The notes under the pieces: generated by a model | Told to the model about the DNA's origin: nothing | The model's database searches: none | Seen by the model: the letters and a program-made list of their open reading frames with translations, nothing else | From: Nymphaea colorata | Taxonomy: Eukaryota; Streptophyta; Magnoliopsida; Nymphaeales; Nymphaeaceae | Direction of reading: 5' to 3' | NCBI RefSeq assembly: GCF_008831285.2 | Contig: NC_045151.1 | Coordinates: 1,299,544 to 1,363,543 of the forward strand | DNA: 64,000 nucleotides | Position numbers and translations under genes: made by a program | Shown: positions 48,480 through 63,063 of the stretch, piece by piece | Numbering within the stretch: the first letter of the stretch is position 1 | Layout of the letters: every line of letters begins with the position of its first letter

Positions 48480-50500
48480 AAATGGATTTCAGGTCATTTC
48501 TGTTATTAACAAAAAAGAAATGGATATGTTTTTTTACTTCCTATCTTTTTCCCTTATTGGGGAACATTTGACAGGCCAGGGACATCCTCATAATTTTGCA
48601 TCCCCATGCCGAAAGATTGTGTGGGAGTCTGTGCATGAAGAACCATTTCAAGAGGCGTAACATAGCTGGTCGGTCTAAAGGCTATGAAAACAATGCGTCC
48701 TCAATTTGATTTTTTGAGCTGCAAACGATAGCACGCATGATTCTCATATACCATATAACCACCCTAATCCCAAAGCAGCCTTGGAGACCCTGTGTGGTGG
48801 AGGAAATATAGGTGGCTTTTGCCTCACGCATACCACCTACATTTGTGATATACTACCAGCCTCATTTCTTCTAGCAAAATCATAGTTTTCTCCCAGCGCA
48901 TGAAGTAAATCATGGTTTTTTCATTCCGAAAGCACATCTTAGGTTCTTGTTTTCTGACTACATAATTCAAGCTATTGGATGTATCGTTACCAAGTGGCAG
49001 TTTTAGAAATGACCATCATATATAAAACGGATGTTCTTATGTATGGACGTCTCTTGTCAACTATTCAATATCCCTCTTGCAAAATTACCTGAGGAATCTC
49101 CATGGCAATTAAACACACAAATAATAACCTACCATTTTTCGATTGGTCACAATTGACTGAGCTCAATGTGCGCTCTATATTTTCCAATGTTCACAAACTT
49201 GGCTTTCCATAGTTCCCGTTTGGATCCGTACTTTCTTGGCACTGTTGGATGGTTGCATCTCCCCAACTTTCCCACCTACATTTCTATTTCCTGGTTCAAT
49301 CTCTTGATTTCATTGCTCTCAAACGAGCTATGTTTGCTCTTGTTCCAAGCCTGCCAATTCTTCTCTTATAAATGTAGTTGCCTCAGATTGCCTTCGTAGA
49401 AGTAGGCGCTTGGATAATCTCTTTGGTTGAGCCTCTCTCTCTTTCATCAACCCGTGGTTCATCGTATCTGATCGTCGAACGGTATAGAAAGGTAGGTGTT
49501 TCTCATCATCTTTGAGAAAATGGCTGCCACGATATTGAACCCATGCTGGGATGGTATGTGCTGGGAGGCGTGCTTTGAGTTTTGGTTCATGTGAGCTTAG
49601 ATTGCTAGAACGAATATCTCAAACAATCAAAGAAAGAGCGGTTGGCTTTGCAATGTTCTATAGATCAAGCTAGCCATATCGATATTTCAAATATTTCGAC
49701 ATTGGTTGTGACAGAACTGCATTCTGATTAAAGAAATTAAAATTTTGAATAATTTATGTAAGACTTAACATTGTTTTACCCATATTCTTTCTCCCAATAT
49801 CCTGTGATGAAAAGGTTGTGAGAAATAATTCTCCCAATATCACATTTAAGGTTGCAAAAAACGCAACATTCAATAGATGATTGGATTGTGGAAGCGAAGT
49901 GGTGCTAACAAACATTCATAGGTTAATGGTCAGATCATTGTCGGTATTTAGTCTCTGATCTGGTTTTTGATGGAACACGTTTGGTGGTATTTAACCTAAC
50001 TCTCTTTTCTGCTTTTATGCTCCCAAAAACCACTCGGACAAATACTTTCTTTTCTATTCTTTTCCTTTCTTTTCATTTTTTTGTTTCAGGGTGACTGGAT
50101 TTTTTCCGCTACCCCGAAGAGAGGGCCCTCTATGTGTCTCTCACACAGAACATAGTTTGAAATATTATGCTTTTTGTTAGATTTTTAAATTGCTGGTGGA
50201 GTTGTGTTTTAAGTTAAGAAGGCTGCAACAGTTTATACGAATCAATGGTCCATTTCAATCAAACAAGGTATTTTTCAATTCTGGAATCATACACAGTAAA
50301 AATTGGAGGTAGAACTTTGATTTTTGAATTTTGATTGCATAATCAAAATTCTGGACCAACCAAATGCCCCTTATTGGAAGAGTTCTGGAGAACTTTGATT
50401 TCTGTTCAGTTGTTCCAGGAAGCGGACAGCTGCTAGTCTTTAAGTTGCAGGTACCAGCTAGAACATTAAATGTTGAAGGGAGTGCGCCCAAAAGATTTTA
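48480..50500. other. Region without TPST similarity
   Basis: Nothing recognised as a gene. A CTTATAAATG at about 49367, followed by a CT-rich stretch and GAAAG|GTAGGT near 49490, looks like a plant promoter and first-exon donor on the plus strand. No downstream coding exon was found. Confidence 0.4.
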
Positions 50501-50809
50501 GAACAATACCAACCAACACATCAGGGAAGGGGCTGAATTTTTTTTGTTGCCGGAGCCAAACTATAGTTTCAAAATCTCAACATAAGCTGGATATAATTTT
50601 TCAAATTTTTTACATAGGTTTAGCAGCTTCCCAAGAAGGGTATATTGGTCATTGTACAGGCACCTTTTTTTTGTCTTGGACACATACCATTTTTGTCTTC
50701 ATAGGAGAGAATTTTCAATTTAATTAGTAGGGTCATTTTTATAGCACATTATTCATAAGGAGGAATAGCGAAGGCAGTTCCAAATTTTTTGATAGAGAAA
50801 AAATAAAAT

Positions 50810-51330
50810 TACAATTCCATTTTAAATTGTGGACAGAATGTAATTTTTATTGCGAAAAATTTTCAAAAATTACATGCTTTGATACTTTTGTGAGAGAGAG
50901 GAAGAGCTACATTTTTTATCCTTTTACTCGAATGTCATCAAAATCAGATTTTGAATCGAATTGGAAAGCCAAATGGTTTAGTGAAGTGGTAAATCGGAAG
51001 AATCTTAGTTGTTGAATTGGATCGATTAAAAAATATCATTGAAATTTAAAATTAAAATAAAAATTTTTTAAATTTTAGCAAATCAGAAAAAAAATTAAGA
51101 CAACATAAAAAGACACATGCACTTCAGACAAATGGCCCGCTAGCACTGTGCCAAATTTGAAAAGAAACTAGAAGAGAGAACTTCTCTCTTATGGGAATGT
51201 CAACCTTTGGGCTGAATAACATTCGTTTTAACTTAACGTCTTAAAAAGGGATTTTGAGAAAGCTTATTGCACAAAATTTGATGGGTCTTTTTGATAAATA
51301 GTGAAGCAGTTGCCACTGAAGGACCTTTGG
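50810..51330. repeat. Flank module N, copy 5
   Basis: AAAAATTACATGCTTTGATA, AATCGAATTGGAAAGCCAAA and GACAAATGGCCCGCTAGCAC match 36940-37520 closely. It is non-coding. Confidence 0.7.
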
Positions 51331-51354
51331 TCATTTTTTTCGTTGAGAAAAGCT

Positions 51355-51565
51355 GGAAAAAAATAAGCAGGGGGTCAGAGTTAGAAATTTTTTGTTGTGC
51401 GATGGAACTATAGTTTCGAATTTTTATAATTTTTCAATTTCTTTTATATTGGTAAACTAAAATATTCAAAATTTATAACCAAAATTTTGATTTTTTTTTT
51501 TTTTAAATCTGACGGAGGGGGTGTGTGCGTGGCCCTTGCGACCACCCTTCCTTCACCCCTGGAAA
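51355..51565. repeat. Dispersed element, related to 37555-37745
   Basis: Shares the ACTATAGTTTCGAATTTTTA-like core and the same neighbour, module N, on its left. The repeat was therefore probably present before this stretch was duplicated. Confidence 0.45.
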
Positions 51566-52419
51566 AGAAATTAAACTAAATGAGGATGCAAAATGGAGTG
51601 ATTCCAATTGAATGGCCCAATTTTCACTGATTTGATCAACAAAGGGCTGATTTGGGTCAATTCACATTGATCTTTAGATGTAAGCCTGTGGGAAGATGGG
51701 TCTCCCCAACCTTTTATAAAGAAATTAAGAAAAGCTGTGCAAAAAATAGGTGGACAAGTATAGAAATGAAATCTAAAAAACATTGCTGAATCACCATACT
51801 CGAAACAACTTAGGCAAAACCCCGAGGCAAGGGAAAAAAGGAAAACCAGACTAAAAAACTAGAGTGAATCAGTTCAACAAAGCCCTTTGCATGGGAAACA
51901 AAAGACTTTTAATGACCTGTATAGGAAGGTTAATCTTTACAATAGAGATTTAGGCAGCAATATTCTGTTGATCGTAATAACAGTTAACCTACATTCTTTG
52001 TCATTCAAGTTAATGACAATGTCACTTTATCATTGACAGTTTTCGTGAAAAATATGACATTTTTAAGAAAATTTTGGAAAGATAATCTTTTTGTAAAATC
52101 ATAAGGCAAAATGTGGAACAGAGAAGGTCGTTTGTTATGGCCTTCCATCTATGTCCGTTGAAGGTTCCCCAGTCGTAGGTGGAATGCCATAACACCCACT
52201 TGCCTTCAACAGTAAAAGGTTTTTTCAATTTTTATGCAAAATAAAGGAGGGCACATCTGCAACTTCATTTTAAAAGTAGCTTGTTGCTGCAACAAAATAT
52301 TTTACAAATAAGTTGGCCAACAAGTTGTATTCAATAGCATTTTAAAATCTATTGGATGAGGGATTGATTGAGTATAGATTATTGCGAATGACTGTGTAAC
52401 CTTTTGGTGCCCCAATGGC

Positions 52420-52605
52420 AAGGGAGGAAGGCCTGCATGGGCTCTGGTCCCACCTCAATTTAAAAAAAAAAATACATGTAAATTTGAGAAAATTTCATAT
52501 CTTCTATATAAAAATTTGAAAAAATGATATTTCGGTGCTAGTCAAAATTTAGAAACTTTAATTTCGCCCCCCCTCACGAAAAATTTTGGCTCCGACCGTG
52601 CCCAA
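52420..52605. mobile_element. Short insertion with candidate TGCCC(C)AA duplication
   Basis: The matching flank near 8435 reads GTGCCCCAAGGGCTATA without interruption. Here about 185 bases separate GTGCCCCAA from TGCCCAAGGGTTATA. Terminal inverted repeats are unclear. Confidence 0.5.
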
Positions 52606-52719
52606 GGGTTATATCTGTAGCGCCTGACTCTATGCTCTGTCTCCATACGAGGCCCAATGCAGTCTGAAACTTTGAAGGATAAGAGGCAGTTTGGGTTCTC
52701 ATTTAGGCAGCTTACATTC

Positions 52720-53035
52720 ACTCTTACTAACTTTTCTTCATTTTTACATTTTTGAATTTAGTTGTCTATTGCATTTTAAATCTTGACTTTGAAGTTATTT
52801 CTCTCTCTCCATTTCCATTTATTAGCATCTCTCTCTTTCTCCTTCTCCCTCTAGGTGATTGGTAAGAGGTTGAAACCATTCCCTTTTCCCACACTTTCAG
52901 GGTCCATGACAGCTTATACCAATCAAGTTGAATGTTGCACTTGTCACCTTTTACAGTCCAGGAACCTCCATGATGCCTATCCAAACCAAACTGCTGATGA
53001 TGAAATTTTGCCTGATTGACTGAACAACAGCTATG

Positions 53036-53080
<45 letters not shown>

Positions 53081-53270
53081 CTTTTTCCATAGAAGCAGGC
53101 TCACCTAAACTGACACTGCCCCTTTCTCTCTCTCTCAATTTGTGACACTTGTCACCAAGTTTTGTCTCAATGTGAAATCAACACAGTGGAAGGGTAATGA
53201 TGCTGATCTCCAGAAGTGGCAAAAATAGTATCCTAAGGTGATAATCGTCATATCTATATATATGGTCAAT
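52720..53270. repeat. Flank module M, copy 6
   Basis: Downstream flank of TPST copy E, with a (CT)n tract at about 53038-53078. Confidence 0.7.
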
Positions 53271-54771
53271 GCCTTTACAATTTATAATAAAAAGAATAAA
53301 TAAATGCTATGAAATATATATATCTTTCAAGGGATCAACATTTGAACAATTCATTTAGTTTCAACCGTGTTACGTATAATACATACATTAATAATTTTTC
53401 AATATGTTTCGTGAATCTGCAGAAAAAATCCTAACCTTGGGTAAACTGAATCCATATAAATATTTGCTACATAGGAATTCAATTTGATTTTTTGAGTAAA
53501 AGCGACTTTCATTGAGTATAGAAATGAAAAACATGTGTAGTTGATTGGAAATCAGTCATAAGGAAGGAAATGTAGTTGTTGTTAAGAACAAATAGTAGAT
53601 GTAAGTAATTAATGTAATTCAGGTTCTTCAAAACTAAAAAATTACTATGCCTATGGCATTTTCTCTACTTTCGTCCCATAGTAGTTGTCACCAGTCATTA
53701 CCATGTTTGTAGTTTTAACAAAATGGACTAACTTCTAGTAGAGATTTTCTCAAAGCGATTTCATCCTTATCTTGTAAACAAAGCCTATTTTGTCATGCAA
53801 TGGAAGGAGTTGTTTCTCATCAACTGGAGAATATTAAACAAATATGAGATTCTGGGCTGTTATCTTTGAATTGTTGGAGTAGTTTTCTAGCGACAAATGA
53901 TAGGCCCAAACCAACCTATGACTGTTTTACATCATCCATAGCCCAAAGGGATCTGGGCTAAGAAAATTGTGTTGTAAGGGAGGGTAGAACCAAGTTGGTG
54001 GTTCATTGACAGTGAGGAAATGATTTCTCTACTAGATTTTAGACAGAGCCATGGCTATCAAAGTTCTTGTACAGTTCTTATTTGCTATTGTCATTTCCTT
54101 TTGTGCAACCAAATTCTTTATATTCTCTTGCTTCAACATTTATAATAAAAGGAGGGGATTTTGAATCTCATAATGTGCTTCTTCAAAGTGAACAATCAAA
54201 TTCTACAAGAAGCTGGTCAAAGTTCAATGTTTCATTACTCCCCTTATGTTTAGTTTCAAGTGAGAGAGGGAGACCCACTGCTCGGTAGAGAGCCGAAACT
54301 CCCACCTAATCCATTGTCTCCTTAGGGCCCATTTGACAAATGGAACAGCTTGTAATTGTTCTACGAATCCGCCTCAACAATCTACTCTAAAAGTTGAGGT
54401 AGATTCCTACAACACATTTTAAGGTGTTCTAGGATATATGGCTTATTTTTTGTGCCTCAAGGCACCCTTCTTATTGAACTTCAACTTGCACATCAGTGAC
54501 CCCCTTTTTGTAACATTGGAGGTTGACACTTCTAACTGCACTTTAAATGAAGACTAGCCCCCACCCCAAGCTATTATACCAAACTCCTCGGGGACTCCAT
54601 TTTGTTTAGTTAGAAATTCAAAATTTAGTGAACATTAGATATATAAGAAGGTCCATAACCAAAATCAGGTTCCAATATCGGTCATTAGACCTAATAACCT
54701 TAAGCACCTTAGAGAGCCAAAAGTATATAACAAGAAACTTATGGTCTTCGGCATCTGAAATAGAAGGATGA
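53270..54771 (-). other. 3' flank of TPST copy E
   Basis: Colinear with the flanks of copies B and D. The 3' UTR should lie at the right end. No other gene is visible. Confidence 0.6.
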
Positions 54772-57700
54772 TTAATTATCCTTGAGCTTTGAACGTGCCT
54801 GTTGTGCGTAAAGGAGGAGAGCAAGAATGCTTAGAAGTACTGTACCAGCAACAACCTTTTTAGACAACCAATTGCTTGTGCTGCTAACCTTTTGGCTCAC
54901 CTGCACCAATCAAAAAGACAATAGATGCACTTTGGTTAATTTTGTTTGGACCACACAACAACAATAAAATCTTGTAAAATTTTAACCTCTCAAGAAGATA
55001 GCAGAATAGTGCAAAAATGTTTTATTTCTTATAAGACAAAATCCAATGCACCAAGTGGACTCGAAAGAAAAGGCATTTTACATTGTGTGTGTTTGGGTGT
55101 GAGCAATCTCTGAGATATGGAAAGCTCAAAGTAGTATACTCTTCATAAGGTTGTTATGCCACAAAATTGTGGTGTCAAACTCAATGATTGTATAATATAT
55201 GTGTTTGAGTTTTCATACATTGGGGAGCCACATTGTGGCCGTTGTGGGCAATGGCACACGGAGCTGATAAAATTGGTTTAAATTTACCTATTGATACTTC
55301 ATTCCATTTTACTGTTTTTTATATGGTGCTCCTTAAAGTTTGAAACTTAAAATATGAGTAACCCTTACCTGTAAAATTGTTACCCTATGACAGCTTTAGT
55401 GGCATGAATTGGTTTACAGCCTCAATTTTCTCACGCAGTACGTTACTCTTTGCAATGTAAGCATGCTACCTTTTCTTTAGAGTGAGATCTAGCAAGTAGT
55501 AAATGAGTTTATCGATACTGCAATGTAATTTCCTCACTTGCTTTGAGTAACCATAACATAGTGAATGGATGACCCCATGATATTGCCAAGAATACATTTC
55601 TACATGCCACATTATGTGGTTTTGTTGAAGTTAGCTGAAACTTACACATAAGTTGAAGGCCACCAAAATATAAGTTGAAATGCAGCGTGGTTGGCACCCT
55701 AATGTACCAAAAGGAGGCCTTGTACCTTCGGAAGATTGTAGGGGTTGGATGGGGCCTTTGGCCTTTTGCCGAGTGGTGGGAAAGCCCACTCACCCAAAAA
55801 TGCAAACGAAGAAACAATAAATTGAACATTCTAAAATGGAACAAACCTAATATGTTTCTATTTTTCAAATTGCAAGACCAAAGGAATACAGACCACTTTG
55901 TTTAATCTTTGTTTCAAACGTTCATGCTGTTGTTTGAAAATGGCCTCGGCATGCTTGTGAAGCTCTATGTCAAGTTTGTTAAACAATAATATCTGTTGAA
56001 TGATACTATCTTGGATTTGTTTGCGTGCCTGCAAAATCAAACAGCAAATACAAAAAGTTGAATATATCTGTTGAACTTTTAGCCACTATGATAAACTCGA
56101 TTACCTAATCACTATGAGAAACGGGTAGAATCAGGGACATTGTAAAAACATCACAAGTAGGATTTACTGACTATAATTCAACACCAATGGAACCATCAAT
56201 GAAAGTAGCATGGGTAATTTATTTCGTGACAAAATATACACCCACCAAAAATGAATCTCATTTGTGACAATGGGGCCATCATCATTGAATTGGACTTAGT
56301 GATGATCATACTGCATCAGTAATTAGCATGGTTGGAGACCATCTTTACTGAGGGTTGGCCACCATCAATATTTCCTATCGCTAACACTTGGTCAGCGACA
56401 CTAATGGACTTGACAATTGAACATCATTAGTGATTTTCTCTCTGCCATGCCCAGTCAACAATGGAAGCCTCTAGCTGAAATCACTAGTCAGTGAGGACAA
56501 AGCGACAACTCACCCACAATCCAACTAAGTTTATTGTGATAAACTAACAACTACTTGGTTCAATAATCAAAAAAATTTTGCAGAGCAAGAACTAAGTTCT
56601 TGAAATTTTCCTTTCCTTCACATCAAGTTGATGGATTCCCAGCCATTTCAAGCATGAGAGTAATGGCAAAAGTACATATATGTACATATAATCATTCCTA
56701 TTGTCTAATTAAGTTGTGAGGTTGACAAAGTATAACTACAATAATTTGCCATAGGATAAACATAACAAATGACTCTAACAAAAGAAGAATGAAATTAGAG
56801 AGGTGAATGAAGAGATAACACAACATACACATGATTTGATTGAAAGGTCCGCAATACACAAAAAAAAAAAAACGACGCACTCTCTCTTTCTCAATTTTGT
56901 CATTTTTTGACATTAGTGGTTCATATGGACAAACTAATCTGGATTAGAAATTGAAGACCTTTTGGATAAAGCAAACTCAATAGGCACTTTGTTCTGTAAA
57001 GAAAAGAAGAGTCAAGGCTCCCCACATATCCCTCACCCCAGGGTTTACGGCTGTTTTTGTTTGCACAAGGGGTTGACACCCATGGAGATCAAACCAAAAA
57101 GTGGCTTCCAGTCCAACCTATCCCGAACCTTGTGGTGCTACTTGAGATGCCTTTGTTAAAGTCGCCAATTGGAAAACAAGGCCCTGATCATTATCACATT
57201 GTCAAGTAGAATTTCATGCTTGAGGCTAGCTCAAGTACAAATCAAAAAAATCTTTGTTTTCTTAAAAGAAACCTAGGTCCTGAGGGACATAGCATAACCG
57301 GTGGTCGGGCCAGGCTAGTGAAAATCTGATGGGCAGTTCAACTCCTATAGGTGCTACTCTTATGGACTGTAAACTGTGGATACACAACACTCTAGTTGAT
57401 ATGTGTTCCACTTCCCTCCCAGGTCTGAAGTAGCCGTACACCTCAAAGGTGGGAGGAAAGAAGAGAGGTTTCGGACTCTTGAAGGTATCCCTCCTTCCCC
57501 TTCCAAAAAGAGAAAAAGCTAGAGAAACTTTAAAAATCCCTCTATAACATACACTTTTGTGATGACAAATCTTAAAAAAACAAAAAAAAAAAAACTTTTT
57601 TGTGAATGCAAAATGAAAAGGATACAAAACAAATAGGCACGATAAATTTTGAAAAAAAGCCATCCCAAAGCAAAATAAGCAAAAATGGGCACTCATCTCT

Positions 57701-60700
57701 CCTTAAGAGTATTCAAACAACAAACTATGGTGAAAAAAAATAGTTGTAAAAAAGGTTTGGTGATTATTTATGTTTTTTCTCATTTTTTTATTTTTATAAA
57801 AAATTAGTTGAGTGAAGTTTGATGGAACACAATGTAACGTGTTATCTTTAAATATCTGTTGAGCAAGGTCCCACGGAACACAGTGCTGTTAATTCATGTG
57901 CAAAAATGATGTTTATGTGCAATTATGCAAAATTTAGAAATCAGTTTTCAAATGATTTTCTACTATTTAAACCATAAAGAAGACCTACGTGCATGGTTAA
58001 AAATCTTAGCATTTATTTTTTGGATTAGTTCGCTTGAAGTGTGCTGATGAACTTTGTAGTTTACAAAGTGTAAAAACTGTTGAACTTCTTATCGAGTTAT
58101 TCTACAAAGTAATTCAAATTCAGTTCTCATGAAAAAAGTTGAACAAGTCATCTCAAGAACACAAAAGTGGAGACAAAAGAAAGTTGCATCTTAATGTAAA
58201 TTTATTTATTCACTTTTTCAATCATTCTATAAAAAGATGTGTCAATATGCCTTGCACAGTTCCATATCTAATGTTGGTCTGCTACATTAAGATGGTCAAG
58301 TGCCTTTCTCTCTCTCTCTCTCTCTCTACTCCTCCCCCCCCCCAACACATTGATAAATCTACTCCAAAAAAGGGGCCAGATTCATAGAATTTTTTTTTAA
58401 GTGTCCAATGAACCTAACCGATTTTTAGGTTAGGTTAATAAGACATTAATATATTGTTACTACTCCCAAACAGCCAATAAGGGGTCATTAAAAAGGTAGA
58501 AAACATCGTGGGTATTCCATGAACCTATCCCAAAGATTGGAGAAGATTCATAGAAAATTGTTTTTAAGTGTCCATGAATGTACTCCAGTCTTCAAGATAG
58601 ATTTATGGAACCCTAACAAAGTGTTCCATTTGGCAAACAACTCGGCCAGTAAGGAATTAGGATCCATATGATTATCAAAATCAGATGTAGTTTTCAAGGC
58701 TGAACCTAAGTCAGCATCTCCAAAAGATCCAACCAGATTACATGTAAATGTCAGATCATATGACAAATGGATCATATTCTACTTTTAGAAATTCAAGTTT
58801 GAACTCAAGTTTGAGTCTGTAACCAATTATAATAGATCCAATTAGGCCAGATTCAATGGCACTAGATCTGGAGTGAGTCCAACCTACAGACTACATTCAT
58901 ATTTGCAAGATGATGCATTCGCAAAAATTGTGCCATTGATAAACTTGAAGGTTTTTGCATAATGGGCCCTTACCTCTTCTATACAATTACTATTCCCTAG
59001 TTAATATTCTGACCCTTTGTTCATGGGTTACCCCACAATGTTTTGACATTAAGAGGGGCTGTTTGACATCAGTAATACATTGTTACTGTTTCATAAATAT
59101 AACTAAAAAAAGGCAGATTCATAAAACATTTTTTTAATTGCCCAATGAATCTAACCAATTTTTTGGTTAAGTACAATTGGACAACATCATAATGTTACTA
59201 ACATGAATCAGACCAAAGGTTGGGACAGATTCATGGAACACTAGAATTAATGGTTCATAAATCTGGCCCAATCATTGAGCAGATTTATGGGACACTAACA
59301 TAGTGTCCTTTCAGCCAAACAACCCTTAAGTGTTCTCATTCACCTATGACCTTTTAGCAGTATGCTTGTCCTAATCCTTCCACTAGAGTTTACAAGTTGT
59401 TTGTGCCTTTAGCTATGATTGTTTGCCATGCATGGTTACCTTCTTTGAGAAATTGATAGGATAAACTTCCTTCAAAAAATGTGTATACTCGAAAGTTCGA
59501 AGTTCTTGTAGTCTGGGCGCACATGCATCATAAGCCTCCATCAATTTTTCAACAGTCATCTGCTACATATAAAACAGATTTGGTTTAGTACATAATAAAA
59601 ATTTGTGCATTCGAGAGGTTGTCTTCCGAAGTTTCTTTATTTAGTTTCTTATTTTGTATTTTATGTACCTTTAAGAGGGCATCTTTTAAATTACCACCGA
59701 TTGAGGTCCAAGGTGATTTGAGATCACTGAGGATCTTAAATCGGAGGTTTTGGCCATGAATTGAGGATCTCAAATCCATATTTTTCTGTAGATTTGGAAT
59801 CCAATGTTTGTTCTCTCTTGTGGGCCTCACATAGACAGGATTTCGGATCAACCTTGGATTTGACATCCAAAGCTATCAAACATGCCCTAATTGTAATTCT
59901 AGCTTAAAATGCACATAAAAAACATATACTTACATTTCCATTCGATGTATTGGGATTCCCTAACAGGAACTTTTGTCCGTATTTTGCAGTAAAGAGATTC
60001 TAGAACACAATAAGAAGAAACTTTGTTAGCCTATAAATAACACTCTTCAAGTACTAGCATAAACAAAATAAAACTTATTATCTAATTGTCTGACACATAT
60101 ATTTTACCTGCTGGATATTGAACTTTTCAATCTCAACATCAGTAAGTGAAGAGTTTTTTTCTGTAACAAAAAATCACAAGCACAAAATTCAGCTTTTATA
60201 TCTCATTCAATCATATACCTAGTTTTCCAAAGGTTCCCCAAGTATGAGGCCCTAAAAAAGCCCTTTTTTCTTTTTTACTAGGCAACGAATGCAGTGAAAC
60301 CACCTGATTGTTTTTAAGATTGTCATTTGTAAAATTTTATATAACAAAAATGAATCAACCATAGGTTGTTCAAAAGTACTCAGTGTTAAATGCATAAAAA
60401 AACTCATTGGTGTATAATCTCAATTGAAATATATGTATAGATTGATCATTATTTTCTATTTAATGAGGATTTACATCATTTATTATTTTCCACTACATCA
60501 ACACTGTAGTTTGTACAATGTGCTTCCCTATTCATTTCCATATGTAGATGGAGAAAGAGAAAGAGCGGGGGAGAGAGAGAGGTCAAATGCATGAAAAATG
60601 GTTGAGGATTATCATATAGATTGAGGTGATGGGTTACAGTAACGGCTGAAGAATTGGGGGTGATTTCTCCAAATTTATGTTGTTTAATGGATGTACTAGA

Positions 60701-63063
60701 AAGAGGTAATTTATAACCACAGCTACATGTTGCATGTAATCATAAAAACTCTTTTATTCTTTCAAACGTGTAAATTACTGAGTAGATATTGTACCTGTGT
60801 CATTGTCCGATGCGTCATTACCTTGAGATGTTGTTGTGAGTGATTGTAGCTCAACTTCAATACTTTGTGCAAACATTTCCATTGACTCTCTGTGTTTTTC
60901 CGTGAGGCCAACGAAGAACATTTTGTCCAACCTTTTCTGAAACGTTGTAGTTACAATAAGTTTACTTTTTTTTTTCTTCTTTTTTTCCCATACCAAGGAA
61001 CCCTACAATAAGCAATACCATGACTAGCAAGACTTATGAGGATGGGCATCATATGGGACAGTTTTGTTTACAAAATGGCAAACTGAAGACTTGATCTAGG
61101 GAGTTCAACCTGACATCTTTCACATTAAGTTCTTATCACTTGCTCACCACCCATTTAGGGATGTCTTTAGATCAGATTCAAATAGGATATACTCTTAATC
61201 GTATCTGTTTTCTTCAGATATTCACATTTTCATATATGAATACAGACGAGAAAAAAAACATATTTGAATTTGAGTCTGAAATCTCAGTTCACAGTCCAAA
61301 TCTGAATTTTGAACAAAATCCAACCGATTCAAAATGTAAGAGCATGGGATATAGGATATTTATTTAAAACTTAATCTGATCCAAATCTGAATCCCGATCA
61401 GATATATATACATATATCTGAATCCGAATCCGATCGGATGTCATTTCCTGAATCCAATCTGATCAGGTTTCTAAATCGAATATCAAAATTGCTTTCCATA
61501 TCCGATTTTCTAGAATAGTTTAGTTGGATATTTGATTCAAATCAGATATATTAACATCCCTATACCCCAAAATGTTCATCCACTGGACTAAAGGGTTAGA
61601 CTAATTAAATTCTTTTTTCAGTTGATCAAAAGGTAAGGAATTGATGAATACCAAGGTTCACGTCTTTTATCACAATGCAGTCCAGCTGGGGTCTAATTAA
61701 CTAACCCCAGTTTTCCTAATGATGTCAATAGTACGAAGGTCAACCAGTCCTTATATTAGCTCAAATATGGGGTGTGACTACTTGGATTATGTAAGAAAAT
61801 CATATCTGATTGACGACCTGCATTAATTTCAATGCATGGCTTTTTTTGCTGGACCTGATGGATTTCAACTTAATTTCACAAAACACTACTAATTCAATTC
61901 AAATAATAACTGACATAATAACATTAATTTGAATTTAAGTCCAACTTGGTGACAATTCAATTAGCATTGTCATCATGCTCCACTCAGTAGGAGAAAGTAA
62001 TATCTATATTTAAACCAAATTTGAGCTATTAACATCCCTAAATTTGCATTGAAAAGTGTGATTTTCCATGTAAAATGTTGTAATTTATGAGTAATGATCT
62101 CATAAATAACGAAGTATTTAATTTGTAATTTCATCTTGTGAATGCTTACCTTTGCAACATCACATACATAATTGCCGAGTGAGGGGTGCATTCTTAGGCA
62201 ATGGCGAATTGCATGCGACTCTTCTAAACAAGATTTCTCTGTCAATCCTGCTACCTAACGTAAGAAACAAACATGAACAAAAGCTTAAGTGAATTTTCTA
62301 TAGTTAGATCATGAAAAGAAGTAACTGGTTTAAGAGTTATGTCCAAAAAGTTACTCTTTGGGTGAGAAACTTATCTAGCTTGTTTATCATGGGGAACCTA
62401 TAATCCCTTCTCAGATTACTTTAACACTCTGTTATGTTTGGATGGAGACATGTATCAGGACAATCCGAGAAAAGGGCTTTTTTGAGATTATGACTTGCAG
62501 TTGAGGGCTTGAATGAAGCTCTTCTGTTCTTATTTAGTGGCCTAAGATATCATTTAAATTCAAAATCTTTCCTTTTACATGGATAAATGCAAAGCAAGTG
62601 AATGACAACTAAGGCCCGAATGAGCAAGAGGTATTTCATCCCACCGCCCTAAAGAGAGCCAAATGTCACCCCGTACCCCCCATTCCCTTCGAATGCGAAG
62701 CCTGCTTTTGGTGCTTCAGGGTGCCACCCCCACACCGATTCAACTTGTGTGTCTGTGGATTCACCATACCCTTTTGCAGTACAAAGAGTTGATACCTTAG
62801 GGATTCGAAACAGAAACTGACTGCTTTTTAGGACCTGCTCTGTCTGTAAGTGAACTAGCAATTAAGGTCATAGAATAAACTGGCTTCATTAATATGTATA
62901 ATACATAAAGAATGAATAGTTATACCTGCAAAGTTATGGCATTATGTACCAGCTCATGGACAAGTGGATCATTGACAAAATCATGTAATGGCATGGCAAT
63001 TTGGTTTATGTTGTATGGGTTTATCTCTTCACTCATCATGCTTTGATTTCTCCTAGCATCCCT
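54772..63063 (-). CDS. TPST: Tyrosylprotein sulfotransferase, copy E (exons 5-12 visible, 5' part off window)
   Basis: Exons: 63063-62926, 62254-62150, 60936-60795, 60160-60108, 59999-59934, 59559-59440, 56028-55897, 54900-54772. All are open, with the same phases and lengths as copy C except exon 12, which is one codon shorter. Visible: RDARRNQSMMSEEINPYNIN, VAGLTEKSCLEESHAIRHC, KRLDKMFFVGLTEKHRESME, MTVEKLMEAYDAC, the LLFNKLDIELHKHAEAIFKQ helix, and membrane span VVAGTVLLSILALLL followed by YAQQARSKLKDN and TAA. Exons 1-4 with the PAPS motifs should lie beyond 64000: intron 4 continues colinear with copy C to the edge. It may be a second functional gene. Confidence 0.85.
56029..59439 (-). 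other. Intron 10 of TPST copy E
   Basis: Colinear with copies A and C, with (CT)n near 58308-58327 and a second MITE-like element at 59053-59326. No coding sequence inside is supported. Confidence 0.7.
59053..59326. mobile_element. MITE of the GGGGCTGTTTG family, 274 bp
   Basis: Ends AGGGGCTGTTTGACATC and GCCAAACAACCCT, flanked by TAA (within TTAAG) on both sides. Diverged traces are at the matching site in C (21165-21320) and A (about 1960-2075). Confidence 0.6.

Noticed and set aside
49166-49399. 77-codon frame MCALYFPMFTN...
   Set aside because: No family features, no copy elsewhere and no splice context; it also overlaps the promoter-like signal.
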